Under the pieces are notes generated by a model. That model was not told where the DNA came from. It searched no databases and saw nothing but the letters and a program-made list of their open reading frames with translations. From Pinirhizobacter sp036499745 (lineage in GTDB: Bacteria; Pseudomonadota; Gammaproteobacteria; Xanthomonadales; Rhodanobacteraceae), in the NCBI RefSeq assembly GCF_036499745.1, contig NZ_DASYDG010000038.1, positions 1-64,000 of the forward strand: a stretch of 64,000 nt of DNA. The letters run 5' to 3'. Both the position numbers and the translations under genes were made by a program. Below, piece after piece: positions 54,462 through 63,336 of this stretch. Position 1 is the stretch's first letter. Each line of letters begins with the position of its first letter.

Positions 54462-54734
54462 ATGAATAAATCCGAATTGATCGCCGATCTCGCCGAGCGC
54501 GCCGAGCTGTCCAAGGCCGACGCCGGCCGCGCCCTCGAAGCGCTGATCGAAGCCGTCAAGGCCAGCCTGCACAAGGGCGAGGATGTCTCCCTGGTGGGTT
54601 TTGGCACCTTCACCGTCCGCAACCGTGCCGAGCGCACCGGCCGCAACCCGCGCACCAACGAAGAGATCAAGATCCCTGCCTCCAAGGTGCCGGCATTCAA
54701 GGCTGGCAAGGCGCTTAAGGATCACCTAAACTAA
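54462..54734 (+). CDS. hupB: DNA-binding protein HU-beta
   Basis: HU is the abundant nucleoid protein that bends and constrains DNA. The product is 90 residues, the standard length. The N-terminus MNKSELIADLAE, the beta-arm motif GFGTFTVRNRAERTGRNPRT and the KVPAFKAGKALKD tail are conserved. Two tRNA genes and ppiD follow, an arrangement conserved in xanthomonads. The gene has its own promoter. Confidence 0.98.
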   Translation: MNKSELIADLAERAELSKADAGRALEALIEAVKASLHKGEDVSLVGFGTFTVRNRAERTGRNPRTNEEIKIPASKVPAFKAGKALKDHLN

Positions 54735-54757
54735 TAGGTCAGGTCTGCCTTTGACCT

Positions 54758-54832
54758 GGGTGCTTAGCTCAGCGGTAGAGCGTCGCCTTTACACGGCGCT
54801 GGTCGGGGGTTCGATCCCCTCAGCACCCACCA
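54758..54832 (+). tRNA. tRNA-Val (anticodon UAC)
   Basis: A 75-nt tRNA with acceptor GGGTGCT, anticodon loop TTTACAC (UAC, reads GUA/GUG/GUU), T-arm GGTTCGATCCC and encoded CCA. It lies 23 bp after hupB and may be co-transcribed with it. Confidence 0.97.
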
Positions 54833-54841
54833 AAAAGTCGC

Positions 54842-54918
54842 GGAGTGGTAGTTCAGTCGGTTAGAATGCTGGCCTGTCACGCCGGAGGTCGCGGGTTCGA
54901 GTCCCGTCCACTCCGCCA
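54842..54918 (+). tRNA. tRNA-Asp (anticodon GUC)
   Basis: A 77-nt tRNA with acceptor GGAGTGG, anticodon loop CTGTCAC (GUC), T-arm GGTTCGAGTCC and encoded CCA. It follows tRNA-Val by 9 bp and precedes ppiD. Confidence 0.97.
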
Positions 54919-54977
54919 TACCCTTCAAGGGCGCCCGCGTGGCGCCCTTGTTTTATGTCCTGCAGCGAGCGAAACCG

Positions 54978-56885
54978 ATGCTTCATTCATTGCGTACGAA
55001 GATGGAAGGCTGGCCGACGATGATCGTGCTGGGGGTGAGCGTCTTCGCCGTCGCTTTCTTCGGCATCGAGAACTACCTGCAAGGCGATAGCGCCACTTAC
55101 CTTGCCAAGGTGGGTGACACCAAAATCCAGCAGCAGGATTACCAGGAGCGCGTGAACAACATCCGCGAGCAGATGATGGCCCAGCAGGGCGATCACTACG
55201 ATCCTGCGTATCTTGAGCTGCCTGCCACCAAGCAGAAGATCCTTGATGCAATGGTGAGCCAGGCGGTGCTTCGCCAGGCCAACGGCAAGCTCGGGCTGAC
55301 CGTGACCGACGCGCAGGTGGTCGGCGCCATTGCAGCTGAACCGGCCTTCCAGAGCGAAGGCAAGTTCGACCCTAAAGCCTATAGCGCCTACCTGGCTGGC
55401 ACGCGTACCTCGGCGGCCACCTTCGAGGCGCAGCGTCGCCAGGAAATGGCAACCCAGCTCATTCCCAATGCCATCGGCCAGAGCGTACTGGTCACCGATG
55501 CCGACATCGACCGTGTGTTACGCCTGACCGAGCAGAAGCGCGATGTGCGCCTGGTGGAAATTCCAGCACCGGCGGCGTCCAGCACCGATGTCTCCGACGC
55601 GGAGCTCAAGGCCTACTACGACGCGCATCGTGCGCAGTACATGACGCCCGAGCAGGTCACCCTGCAGTACATCGAAGTCAACGCCAAGGATCTGAAAGAC
55701 GACGCACCGCCGAGCGATGCAGATCTTCGTGGCCTGTACGAGCAGCAGAAGTCGCGCTACGTGCAGCCGGAGCAGCGCGAGGTGTCGCACATCCTGGTAA
55801 ACGTGCCCAAGAACGCCACGCCGGAGCAGCAGAAGGCGGCGCTGGAGAAGGCACGCAAGATCGCCTCGGAAGCCACGCCGGCGAACTTCGCCACGTTGGC
55901 CGCGCAGAACTCAGACGACCTTGGCTCCAAGCGCCAGGGCGGCGACCTCGGCTTCATCGAGAAGGGCGTGGCCAATGCCTCGTTCGACGCTGCGCTGTTC
56001 GCCATGAAGAAAGGCGAGATTTCACAGCCGGTGCTTTCGCCGGACGAGGGTTACCACATCATTTACCTGCGCGACGTTCGCAGTGGCGCCGCCAAACCGT
56101 TCGAGGAAGTACGCGGGGACATCCTGGCCAAGGCCACCTCAGAGGCTCACGACCGCAAATACAACGAAGTCGCCGGCCATCTTGCCGACGAGGCCTACCA
56201 GAATCCCTCGTCGCTCGAGCCCGCCGCCAAGGCAAGCTCGCTGCCGCTGCAGACCACCGAACCGTTCGGCCGTGATGGTGGCAAGGGCATCGCCGCCAAC
56301 CCCAAGGTCATCGCCGCTGCGTTCTCCGACGATGTCCTGGCACAGGGTAATAGTTCCGGCCTCATCGACCTTGGCGGCAACCACGGTGTGGTGATCCACG
56401 TCGACAAGCACACTCCTTCGGTGGCCAAGCCGCTCACCGAAGTACAGGCCGCCGTACGCCAGGGCGTGATCGACGACCGCATTGCGGCGCAGGCGAAGAA
56501 GCAGGCCGACGAACTGGTCGCACGCGCGCAGAAGGGCGAAGACCTCGCTGCCATCGCCAATGCCGCGCACGGGCAGGTCAAGACGGTCGCTGGCGTCGCC
56601 CGTGGCGCGCAGGATCAACCGCCCGCCGTGGTGCAGGCGATCTTTGCCCTGCCGCGTCCCGCCGACGGCAAGCCGGCGGTGGTCGCGGTGCCAATGGACA
56701 AGGGCGCCTATGCGCTCGTGGCGGTCGACAAGGTCATCGATGGCGATACGTCGAAGATCACCGCCGAAGAGCGCACGGGTTTCCGTCAGCAGATGGGGCA
56801 GGCGGTATCCGCCGCGCAGACGCTGGGCTTCATCGACGCGATGAAAGCCAAGACCGAAATCAAGATTTCCAAAGACAATCTCTAG
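54978..56885 (+). CDS. ppiD: Peptidyl-prolyl isomerase/chaperone PpiD
   Basis: PpiD is an inner-membrane-anchored periplasmic chaperone near the Sec translocon. The product is 635 residues from ATG 54978. The N-terminal membrane helix spans about 15-34. SurA-like helical regions surround a parvulin domain (about 265-365, with REVSHILVNV and GGDLGFIEKG). Hub functions in outer-membrane protein biogenesis are known for the family. It completes lon-hupB-ppiD. Confidence 0.94.
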   Translation: MLHSLRTKMEGWPTMIVLGVSVFAVAFFGIENYLQGDSATYLAKVGDTKIQQQDYQERVNNIREQMMAQQGDHYDPAYLELPATKQKILDAMVSQAVLRQANGKLGLTVTDAQVVGAIAAEPAFQSEGKFDPKAYSAYLAGTRTSAATFEAQRRQEMATQLIPNAIGQSVLVTDADIDRVLRLTEQKRDVRLVEIPAPAASSTDVSDAELKAYYDAHRAQYMTPEQVTLQYIEVNAKDLKDDAPPSDADLRGLYEQQKSRYVQPEQREVSHILVNVPKNATPEQQKAALEKARKIASEATPANFATLAAQNSDDLGSKRQGGDLGFIEKGVANASFDAALFAMKKGEISQPVLSPDEGYHIIYLRDVRSGAAKPFEEVRGDILAKATSEAHDRKYNEVAGHLADEAYQNPSSLEPAAKASSLPLQTTEPFGRDGGKGIAANPKVIAAAFSDDVLAQGNSSGLIDLGGNHGVVIHVDKHTPSVAKPLTEVQAAVRQGVIDDRIAAQAKKQADELVARAQKGEDLAAIANAAHGQVKTVAGVARGAQDQPPAVVQAIFALPRPADGKPAVVAVPMDKGAYALVAVDKVIDGDTSKITAEERTGFRQQMGQAVSAAQTLGFIDAMKAKTEIKISKDNL

Positions 56886-56895
56886 CGGGGCGGCA

Positions 56896-58071
56896 TCACG
56901 GGGACAGCCTCAACAGCTGTCCCGGTTTCACCTTGTCGCTCTTGAGCCGGTTCCAGCTCATCAGTTGCTTTACCGTCACCTTGTTGGCGCGGGCAACCGT
57001 CCATAGCGACTGGCCATTGGCCACCTTTACCGAACGCGGCTTCGCGTTGCCTTTGCCCTGTGCCTCGGCATCGTCCACCGGTGGCGCGATGGTGGCAGGG
57101 CTGGGCTGGCGTCCGCTGGCGGCCGCCTCGCGGTAGGCCTCGGCCGCCGCCGAGGGCATCAGCAGCGTGGTGTTGGCCTGGGCATTGGCCGACGTATGCG
57201 CCGGGTTCAACGCAAGCATGCGTTCCACCGGCATCGAGGATAGTTCGGCCACCTGGCCCACGGTCTTTGCACCGGACACAGTGACCTTCTCCAGCGATCG
57301 CTTTGCGTCCACCGGCGGCAGCCGCACGTGGAAGCGCTCCGGCTGGCGCACCACGCAGGCAATCGCCAGCAGTTTGGTCAGATGCTCCCGGGTCACCGCC
57401 TTCATCGGCATCTTCGGCACCGCCGGCTGCGCGGGCGGCACGCCGTATTTGTCCACGGCCTTGCGCACGCTGAACTCACCGGCATTGAATGCCATCGCTA
57501 CCAGGCGCCAGTCGTGCAATTCATCGTGATAGCCGGCCAGCATCTTCATCACCGCGGCAGTGGATGCGGCGGTGTCCAGCCGCGCGTCGTAGCCTTTGCG
57601 CGAAGGCAGGCCCAGGGTGCGCGCGGTGGAGGGCACGATCTGCCACATGCCGGCCGGACGGCCCTTCTTGCCCTTGACCGGCTTGAATGAGCTTTCGATC
57701 CAGGGCAGCAGTGCGAATTCCCCGGCCACGCCGTGGGCCTGGGCCGACTCCTGGGCATATTCGACCACGGGCAACACGGCGGCCAGGTGTTCTTCAAACT
57801 GATCCGGCCGCCTGGTGAAGATGCGTGCCCAGCGGGCCACGCCATCATCGGAATCGCAACCGTCCATCTGGAAACTCGCGCGCATCTCGTCCCAGAAATC
57901 CGTCACTACCGGCGTGACCGGTGCCGGCGTGGGCATCATCGGCGGTGCGGGCTGCGTGGTGGGCGTGGTGGTGATCGGTGGCGCGTTGGGCATCACTGGC
58001 GCGGTAGTCGAGCAGGCAGCCAGGGCCGCGGCCAGGGTGGCGGCCAGGGCCGTACGCAAGGGGTGATTCAT
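56896..58071 (-). CDS. mltD: Membrane-bound lytic murein transglycosylase (MltD-like) with LysM
   Basis: MltD cleaves peptidoglycan glycan chains to anhydro-muropeptides. The 391-residue product has a lipoprotein signal ending LAACS (C20), a Pro/Thr-rich linker, an SLT domain (about 100-260; LPWIESSFKPVKGKKGRPAG holds the catalytic Glu) and a C-terminal LysM (about 345-390, VKVANGQSLWTVARANKV). The glycine-rich loop GMWQIVPSTAR is present. It overlaps gloB by 4 bases, a conserved pairing. Confidence 0.9.
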   Translation of the reverse strand: MNHPLRTALAATLAAALAACSTTAPVMPNAPPITTTPTTQPAPPMMPTPAPVTPVVTDFWDEMRASFQMDGCDSDDGVARWARIFTRRPDQFEEHLAAVLPVVEYAQESAQAHGVAGEFALLPWIESSFKPVKGKKGRPAGMWQIVPSTARTLGLPSRKGYDARLDTAASTAAVMKMLAGYHDELHDWRLVAMAFNAGEFSVRKAVDKYGVPPAQPAVPKMPMKAVTREHLTKLLAIACVVRQPERFHVRLPPVDAKRSLEKVTVSGAKTVGQVAELSSMPVERMLALNPAHTSANAQANTTLLMPSAAAEAYREAAASGRQPSPATIAPPVDDAEAQGKGNAKPRSVKVANGQSLWTVARANKVTVKQLMSWNRLKSDKVKPGQLLRLSP

Positions 58072-58838
58072 CGAAAGTCATCCTTGGCGCGGCGTACCGC
58101 GGCGAAGCGGGACACGCTGTCGTGGGCGTCGGCCTTGTGGGCGGCCCAGGCGACGATGGCGTTACTGTCGGTGCGCAGGAAGGGATTGGTTGCGCGCTCC
58201 GTGCCCATGCGGCTTGGCACCGTCGGCTCGCCGCGCAAGCGTTTGTCGTCGACTTCCTTCGCGCGTGCCTTCAGCCCCGCATTGTTGCCATCGATGGACA
58301 GTGCAAAGCGCGCGTTTGCCTGGGTGTACTCATGGCCACAACAGACCAGGGTGTCGTCGGGCAGGGCAGCCAGAAGGTTGAGCGAATCAAGCATCTGGCC
58401 AGGCGTGCCTTCGAACAGACGGCCGCAGCCCAGGCTGAACAGGGTGTCGCCGCAGAAAAGCAGGCCTTCGCCGGCATAGGCGATGTGCGTGGTGGTATGG
58501 CCGGGGACAGCGATCACTCCGAAGTGCGCGGCGGGCTGGGAGAAGTTCACGATGTCGCCATGGCCCACGCGGCGATCGGCGTGCGGAATGCGCTCGTCAA
58601 CGGGGGCAATCACCTCCACATCCCGCCCCTGGCAGAGTGCGGCTACGCCAGCGATGTGGTCGGGATGGTGATGGGTGAGCAGGATGCTGCGCAGGGTAAG
58701 CCCACGCTCGGCCAGCACGCGCTCAACCGGGCCGGCATCGCCAGGATCCACCACCGCGGCGTTGCCTGCCGCGTCGGTAAGAAGCCAGATGTAGTTGTCT
58801 GATAGTGCCGGGATCGGTTCAGGGAGCAAATCGAGCAC
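58068..58838 (-). CDS. gloB: Hydroxyacylglutathione hydrolase (glyoxalase II)
   Basis: GloB hydrolyses S-lactoylglutathione to D-lactate and glutathione, finishing methylglyoxal detoxification. The product is 256 residues of the metallo-beta-lactamase fold with THHHPDH at 55-61 as the zinc motif and the later GHTTTH, FCGDTLF and CGHEYT histidines/asp. It overlaps mltD by 4 bases and diverges from the following methyltransferase-like gene. Confidence 0.95.
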   Translation of the reverse strand: MLDLLPEPIPALSDNYIWLLTDAAGNAAVVDPGDAGPVERVLAERGLTLRSILLTHHHPDHIAGVAALCQGRDVEVIAPVDERIPHADRRVGHGDIVNFSQPAAHFGVIAVPGHTTTHIAYAGEGLLFCGDTLFSLGCGRLFEGTPGQMLDSLNLLAALPDDTLVCCGHEYTQANARFALSIDGNNAGLKARAKEVDDKRLRGEPTVPSRMGTERATNPFLRTDSNAIVAWAAHKADAHDSVSRFAAVRRAKDDFR

Positions 58839-58999
58839 TCGACGGGCGGCTGGCGCCGCGGGGCCGCCGGACTATATCAGCGGGTTGCCAGCTCCCTTGT
58901 TATCAACACGTTAACCCACTGAGGTCGCCGAATCCTGCGCCGGAGCCGATACACTTAGCGTCGGGGCACCCGTCCGTCCCTGCCAAAGCACCCACGCCA

Positions 59000-59677
59000 A
59001 TGCCACAGCTGTACCCCGATCTCTACGCCCTGCCGCCCATGCGCGCGCTGCTGGCCAGCGAGTCGGCGGTGCTGGCACCGGAACTGGCGCGTTCCACGGG
59101 CGACCATGCGCTGCACATCGCACCGGTGCCTGAGATCGTCCCGCCGCCGCTGCCCTTGCTCGGACGCTGGACGCGCCTGCACCTGGCTCGGGGCGGCTGG
59201 CAGGGCGACGTACAGGCCTGCGGGGGCGCCCCCCTTCCGTTCCAGGACGACGCGTTCGGGGTGGTGGTTTTGCGCCACGCGGCTGAAATCGTTCCCAACG
59301 GCGAGGATCTGATCATCGAGGCTGCCCGCGTGCTAGCACCGGGCGGCGTACTTGCGATCACCGGCGTGCATCCGGTGAGTGCCTGGGCGCCCTGGTTCCA
59401 GTGGCGCGCTCGTGGCACGCGGGCCAGCCTGCGCCAGCCGGTGCTGCTGCGATCGGCTTGCGGCCGGGCCGACCTGCACGTGATTGCCGTGCACCGAGCC
59501 GGCCATGTGTTGCCGTCGGTCATGACAGGTGAGGGCAGCAGCCTGGCTGGCGGCGCCTATATTTTGTTTGCGCGCAAACAGCGTATCGCCGCCACGCCAT
59601 TGCGCGTGATCAAGGCCGCCGCCGTACCCGTACAGTCCGGTAGCCTTGTATCCGGCGCGCGCCGTGCTGCGCGCTGA
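59000..59677 (+). CDS. SAM-dependent methyltransferase-like protein
   Basis: The 225-residue product resembles class I methyltransferases in its C-terminal half (DDAFGVVVLRHAAEIVPNGEDLI, then EAARVLAPGGVLAITG with the motif after SAM site). The usual glycine-rich motif I is missing or degenerate: the region HALHIAPVPEIVPPP replaces it. It sits between gloB and rnhA, where related proteins (YafS-like) occur. It may have lost SAM binding, so the call is tentative. The start ATG 59000 is 162 bp from the divergent gloB start. Confidence 0.6.
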   Translation: MPQLYPDLYALPPMRALLASESAVLAPELARSTGDHALHIAPVPEIVPPPLPLLGRWTRLHLARGGWQGDVQACGGAPLPFQDDAFGVVVLRHAAEIVPNGEDLIIEAARVLAPGGVLAITGVHPVSAWAPWFQWRARGTRASLRQPVLLRSACGRADLHVIAVHRAGHVLPSVMTGEGSSLAGGAYILFARKQRIAATPLRVIKAAAVPVQSGSLVSGARRAAR

Positions 59678-59697
59678 ACGACCCAATGAAGGAAAGC

Positions 59698-60150
59698 ATG
59701 AACCAGGTTGAAGCATTCACCGACGGCGCTTGCCTCGGTAACCCCGGGCCCGGCGGCTGGGCCGCCTTGCTCCGCGCAGGCAATACCGAGCGTATGGTCG
59801 CCGGCGGCGATCCGGCCACCACCAACAACCGCATGGAACTGATGGCCGCCATCGGCGCGCTCGAAGCACTGACACGCCCCTGCCAGGTACGCCTGACCAC
59901 CGACTCCCGCTATGTGATGCAGGGCATCGAAGACTGGATGCCCCGCTGGATCGCAAATGGCTGGAAAACCTCCGACAAGAAGCCGGTGAAGAACCAGGAC
60001 CTCTGGCAGCGCCTGGCCGCGGCCAAGGCGCCGCACAGCGTGCGCTGGGAATGGGTGAAAGGCCACAGCGGCCACGCGGAGAACGAGCGCGTGGACGAAG
60101 CGGCGCGCGAGCAGGCACTGGTGTTCAAGGCAGGTGGCATTCCGGCATGA
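59698..60150 (+). CDS. rnhA: Ribonuclease HI
   Basis: RNase HI cleaves RNA in RNA-DNA hybrids. The product is 150 residues from ATG 59698. The catalytic acids are in AFTDGACLGNPG (Asp), NNRMELMAAI (Glu) and LTTDSRYVMQGI (Asp), with the distal WVKGHSGHAENERVD. The ATG at 59698 is preferred over the ATG at 59686 because an AAGGAAA site lies between them. It overlaps dnaQ by 4 bases. Confidence 0.96.
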   Translation: MNQVEAFTDGACLGNPGPGGWAALLRAGNTERMVAGGDPATTNNRMELMAAIGALEALTRPCQVRLTTDSRYVMQGIEDWMPRWIANGWKTSDKKPVKNQDLWQRLAAAKAPHSVRWEWVKGHSGHAENERVDEAAREQALVFKAGGIPA

Positions 60151-60884
60151 GGCAGATTGTCCTTGATACGGAAACCACGGGCCTGGAAGTACGGCAGGGC
60201 CATCGCCTGATCGAAATCGGCGCGGTGGAACTGCTCGAGCGCCGGCCCAGCGGCCGTACCTTCCACACCTATCTGAACCCTGGGCGCGCCATTGATGAAG
60301 GTGCGCGCGCGGTCACCGGCATCGAGGATGAATTCCTTCTCGACAAGCCGAAATTCGCCGAGGTGGTGGACGACTTCCTGGCCTTCATCAAGGGCGCGGA
60401 ACTGATCATCCACAATGCCAGCTTTGACATAGGTTTCCTCGACGCCGAGCTCGCCATGGCCGGCAACCATGGCAAGGTGACCGACCACGCCAGCGTGCTC
60501 GATACCCTTGTGATGGCGCGCGAACGCTATCCCGGGCAGCGCAACAGCCTGGATGCGTTGTGCAGGCGCTTAGGGGTGGACAACACCCACCGCGACCTCC
60601 ACGGCGGCCTGCTGGACGCGCAGCTGCTGGCGGATGTGTACCTGTCCATGACCACCGGCCAGGTCGTGCTGGATCTCGCCTTTGATGCCGGCGCGCCGTC
60701 TCGGCACCATGTATCGCTGCAGGGTTTCGCCATCACCGCAAGGCCCCGGGTACTGCGCGCCAGCGAAACGGAAGCTGCGCTGCATGAGCAGCGCCTTCAG
60801 GCGATCGACAAGGCGTCCGGTGGCGCCACGGTGTGGCGTACGTTGGTCGACGAGCTGGTGGAGTCTGGCCAGTCTGTGGCATAG
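60147..60884 (+). CDS. dnaQ: DNA polymerase III epsilon subunit
   Basis: DnaQ is the 3'-5' proofreading exonuclease of the replicative polymerase. The product is 245 residues. ExoI LDTETTGL (Asp/Glu), ExoII HNASFDIGFLD and ExoIII HRDLHGGLLDAQLLADVY are all intact, plus a C-terminal tail used to bind the alpha subunit. The rnhA-dnaQ pair is conserved. A PP2C gene follows on the opposite strand. Confidence 0.96.
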   Translation: MRQIVLDTETTGLEVRQGHRLIEIGAVELLERRPSGRTFHTYLNPGRAIDEGARAVTGIEDEFLLDKPKFAEVVDDFLAFIKGAELIIHNASFDIGFLDAELAMAGNHGKVTDHASVLDTLVMARERYPGQRNSLDALCRRLGVDNTHRDLHGGLLDAQLLADVYLSMTTGQVVLDLAFDAGAPSRHHVSLQGFAITARPRVLRASETEAALHEQRLQAIDKASGGATVWRTLVDELVESGQSVA

Positions 60885-60909
60885 CCGCAGCGCTTCATCC
60901 CGCGGCGTG

Positions 60910-61608
60910 TCACCCGTGCCGTACCAGGATCGCCGTGACGTTATCCCTCGCTCCGCCATCGAGCGCCGTCAGGATCATCTGTTCGATCGCTTCCTGCGCT
61001 CCCAGATCGGCGCGTTCGCTGATGGTTTGGAGCTGCGCGTCATCGACTACCTCGGTAAGGCCGTCGGTGCATAGCAGCAAGCGCATCCCTGGCTTCCAGG
61101 GGCCGCGGCATATCTGCACATAGAGTTGCTCGTTGCCCGTAACACCCAGCGCCTGGTTCATCACCCCGCGCGGGGCGGCCGTATCGCGTGCCTCAGGCCA
61201 CTCGCCTTTTTCCACCAGCGCCTCGGCCAGCTTGCCATCGTGCACCAGCCGGCGCAGTTCGCCGTCGTCGACATAGATACGGCTGTCTCCCACCCAGGCC
61301 GCCTCCCAGCCGCCGTCCATCAAACGCACCGCAGCCACCGTGGTGCCCATCGGCCGGGCGTGGGGCAGGTTGCGGGTATGCATCAAAAGCTCATCGTTGG
61401 CGGCTGTCAGCGCCGACAGCAGGGACTGCCCCCGCGTCACCCGCTCCACCACGCCGTCACGCACGCTGGCCGAGGCCAATTCCCCATGCCGATGCCCACC
61501 CATGCCGTCCAGCACCAGGAACAGCCCCAGGGAGGGATCCGCGTAGTAGGTGTCCTCGTTGCGCGACCGGGCCATCCCCGGGTGCGTGCCGTGCCCAAAT
61601 TCGATCAT
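60910..61608 (-). CDS. PP2C-family serine/threonine phosphatase
   Basis: The 232-residue product has the PPM motifs MARSRNEDTYYA (11 residues in), LVLDGMGGHRHGE, VAWVGDSRIYV-like (AWVGDSRIY) and CTDGLTE with the final RDNVTAIL. These supply the Mg/Mn-binding aspartates. No kinase or FHA protein is adjacent, so the partner is unknown. It may act on type VI secretion or cell-envelope kinases elsewhere. It is convergent with dnaQ. Confidence 0.9.
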   Translation of the reverse strand: MIEFGHGTHPGMARSRNEDTYYADPSLGLFLVLDGMGGHRHGELASASVRDGVVERVTRGQSLLSALTAANDELLMHTRNLPHARPMGTTVAAVRLMDGGWEAAWVGDSRIYVDDGELRRLVHDGKLAEALVEKGEWPEARDTAAPRGVMNQALGVTGNEQLYVQICRGPWKPGMRLLLCTDGLTEVVDDAQLQTISERADLGAQEAIEQMILTALDGGARDNVTAILVRHG

Positions 61609-61679
61609 GGAAGCGTCGTTTCATTCATTTACAGGCGGAAATCCCCGCCCAATGAGGAGAATGCCCCACTGCCTGGGAG

Positions 61680-61708
61680 TTGTCACGGCTCACCCGCGCC
61701 CGTATCAT
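61680..61708 (+). promoter_or_regulatory. Promoter of tRNA-Ser(CGA)
   Basis: TTGTCA (61680-61685) and TATCAT (61703-61708), 17-bp spacer, about 40 bp upstream of the mature tRNA. Confidence 0.65.
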
Positions 61709-61747
61709 TGCCTGCTCGACGCGGCACGCCCGCGCTCGACGACCAAA

Positions 61748-61837
61748 GGAGAGGTGGCAGAGTGGTCGAATGCGCCGGATTCGAAATCCGGTTTAGGTTT
61801 AGGCCTAACGTGGGTTCGAATCCCACCCTCTCCGCCA
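61748..61837 (+). tRNA. tRNA-Ser (anticodon CGA)
   Basis: A 90-nt class II tRNA with acceptor GGAGAGG, anticodon loop TTCGAAA (CGA, reads UCG), long variable arm, T-arm GGTTCGAATCC and encoded CCA. The BREX locus begins 248 bp downstream, so this tRNA may be the integration site of that island. Confidence 0.97.
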
Positions 61838-61845
61838 GTAGAGCC

Positions 61846-61876
61846 AAAAAAGCCCTTGTTTATCAAGGGCTTTTTT
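61846..61876 (+). terminator. Rho-independent terminator of tRNA-Ser(CGA)
   Basis: AAAAAAGCCCTTG-TTTAT-CAAGGGCTTTTTT, a 13-bp stem with A/T arms, directly after the tRNA. Confidence 0.92.
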
Positions 61877-62085
61877 GTGTGTGTCGTTTTTAGTGTGCCA
61901 TCGAGCATGCCATCGGCTGCTTTCTGCTTTTCGGTCGTCCGTGATTCTGATCTACACTCGAAGGGGTTTAGAGACTCACGCAGTCAGCATGGGCCTACAC
62001 GTTCAATCGTTTGTCGTCGGCAACCCTGAGGTGTGTGGAATTTTAGCTTCGCGCCGTTTACGACAGGGACGGGTCCCATTGAGCC

Positions 62086-62739
62086 ATGTTGATTGAACAG
62101 CTTCATTCGCAACCAGCTTCTACTGATTTTCACCGGCCGCATGCTTTGAAGGGGTACCAAGCCGATCTGTCCGCTGGATCATTGATGATCCCCGAGAGTC
62201 GGATTATTGCTGGACTTATGCTTCAGCGCCCCGACCGCGCTGCTTGGGAGCGTGCCTTGCGCGTGGACAATATATTGCAGAAGTCATCTCCGGCCACTGC
62301 AGCTCGCCAGGCGCGCCTGATCCGCCTCCGGCTGGAGACCATTGACGCGTCGGCATGGAGTTCGATCCGAAACGGCGATAAGGAAATTGCCACGCAGTTG
62401 CTATTCGCCGCTGCGCTAAAGCACAGCCAGTTGCTCACCGACTTCCTTCGTGAGGTCGTGGCCGATCACGTCCGGCGATTGGAGGACTCGCTTTCGGTCA
62501 CTGCCTGGGAGCCCTTTCTGCACGATTGCGCAGCGCGCGATCCGTCCGTGGCATCGTGGAGCAACTCGACGCGCAAGAAGCTGCTACAGGTGATCATTCG
62601 GATCCTCGCCGAGGCCCGCTATTTGGAAACTACGAGATCCCTGCGTCTGCTGCCTCCGCACCTTCATCCGGCTGTTCGCCAGTCCTTGTTGGCCGCCGGA
62701 GAAGGGCAGCTCGTTTCGATGATGGAAATTCGTGCATGA
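62086..62739 (+). CDS. brxA: BREX protein BrxA (DUF1819)
   Basis: BrxA is a small DNA-binding-type component found at the start of type 1 BREX phage-defence clusters. The 217-residue product matches the DUF1819 pattern: DLSAGSLMIPESRIIAGLML, then NILQKSSPATAARQARLIRLRL near residue 60. It has about 20 extra N-terminal residues compared with typical members, so M34 (MIPESRI) is not excluded but would remove conserved residues. Base composition is visibly lower in G+C than the upstream core genes. It overlaps brxB by 4 bases. Confidence 0.87.
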   Translation: MLIEQLHSQPASTDFHRPHALKGYQADLSAGSLMIPESRIIAGLMLQRPDRAAWERALRVDNILQKSSPATAARQARLIRLRLETIDASAWSSIRNGDKEIATQLLFAAALKHSQLLTDFLREVVADHVRRLEDSLSVTAWEPFLHDCAARDPSVASWSNSTRKKLLQVIIRILAEARYLETTRSLRLLPPHLHPAVRQSLLAAGEGQLVSMMEIRA

Positions 62740-63314
62740 GCGACAAATTTCGCGAGCGTCTCAATCGCCTGCTGCCCCAGCTCAGTTCCGCCGACTTCCT
62801 TGCCAACAGGGGGCTGGGCAACGAGATCGGCTTTTGGGTTTTCGACTACCTGCCTGAGCAGGAATTGGAGATGCGCGGGTTTATCACCGACATCCTGCTG
62901 CCCGGCCTGGCGCGGCAGCAGCCAGTGTTGCGCCCCGCGGTCGTCAACCTCTTCGAGCTCATCGTCGACCTGCTGGAAGACCGCAAGCTCTATGACCGCG
63001 TCCTGGCCATCCAGGCCGACAAGGGCAATGACGCCGCGCTCGCCGCGCTCCGGCCTGTGCTGAAAGAAGACAAGCTGGCCCAACGCATCGCCAGCAAGAT
63101 CGACTTCGACCAAAGAGACATGCTGCTGCTGACCGGCGTAGGGGCCGCGTATCCGATGCTGCGCTCACACACCTTGCTGACCGCCTTGCAGCCGATCATG
63201 AACCACACGCCGGTGGTGATGTTCTATCCCGGGCGCTACGACGGCTTCTCGCTGCGCCTGTTCAACACATTGGCCGATGACCACTACTACCGCGCCTTCC
63301 GGCTGGCGGAATGA
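62736..63314 (+). CDS. brxB: BREX protein BrxB (DUF1788)
   Basis: BrxB is a conserved BREX subunit of unknown biochemical role. The 192-residue product fits DUF1788 (NRGLGNEIGFWVFDYLPEQELEM near residue 26, then MLLLTGVGAAYPMLRSHTLL and HTPVVMFYPGRYDGFSLRLF near the end). The start overlaps the brxA stop (ATGA). brxC begins within 25 bases, so all three are one transcript. Confidence 0.87.
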   Translation: MSDKFRERLNRLLPQLSSADFLANRGLGNEIGFWVFDYLPEQELEMRGFITDILLPGLARQQPVLRPAVVNLFELIVDLLEDRKLYDRVLAIQADKGNDAALAALRPVLKEDKLAQRIASKIDFDQRDMLLLTGVGAAYPMLRSHTLLTALQPIMNHTPVVMFYPGRYDGFSLRLFNTLADDHYYRAFRLAE

Positions 63315-63336
63315 TTCACAGGGGATGACTGAAGAC

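Noticed and set aside
61838..62085. A BREX transcription regulator (BrxR, WYL-type) before brxA
   Set aside because: The 248-bp gap is too short and has no suitable reading frame. It contains the tRNA terminator and an 8-bp direct repeat only.
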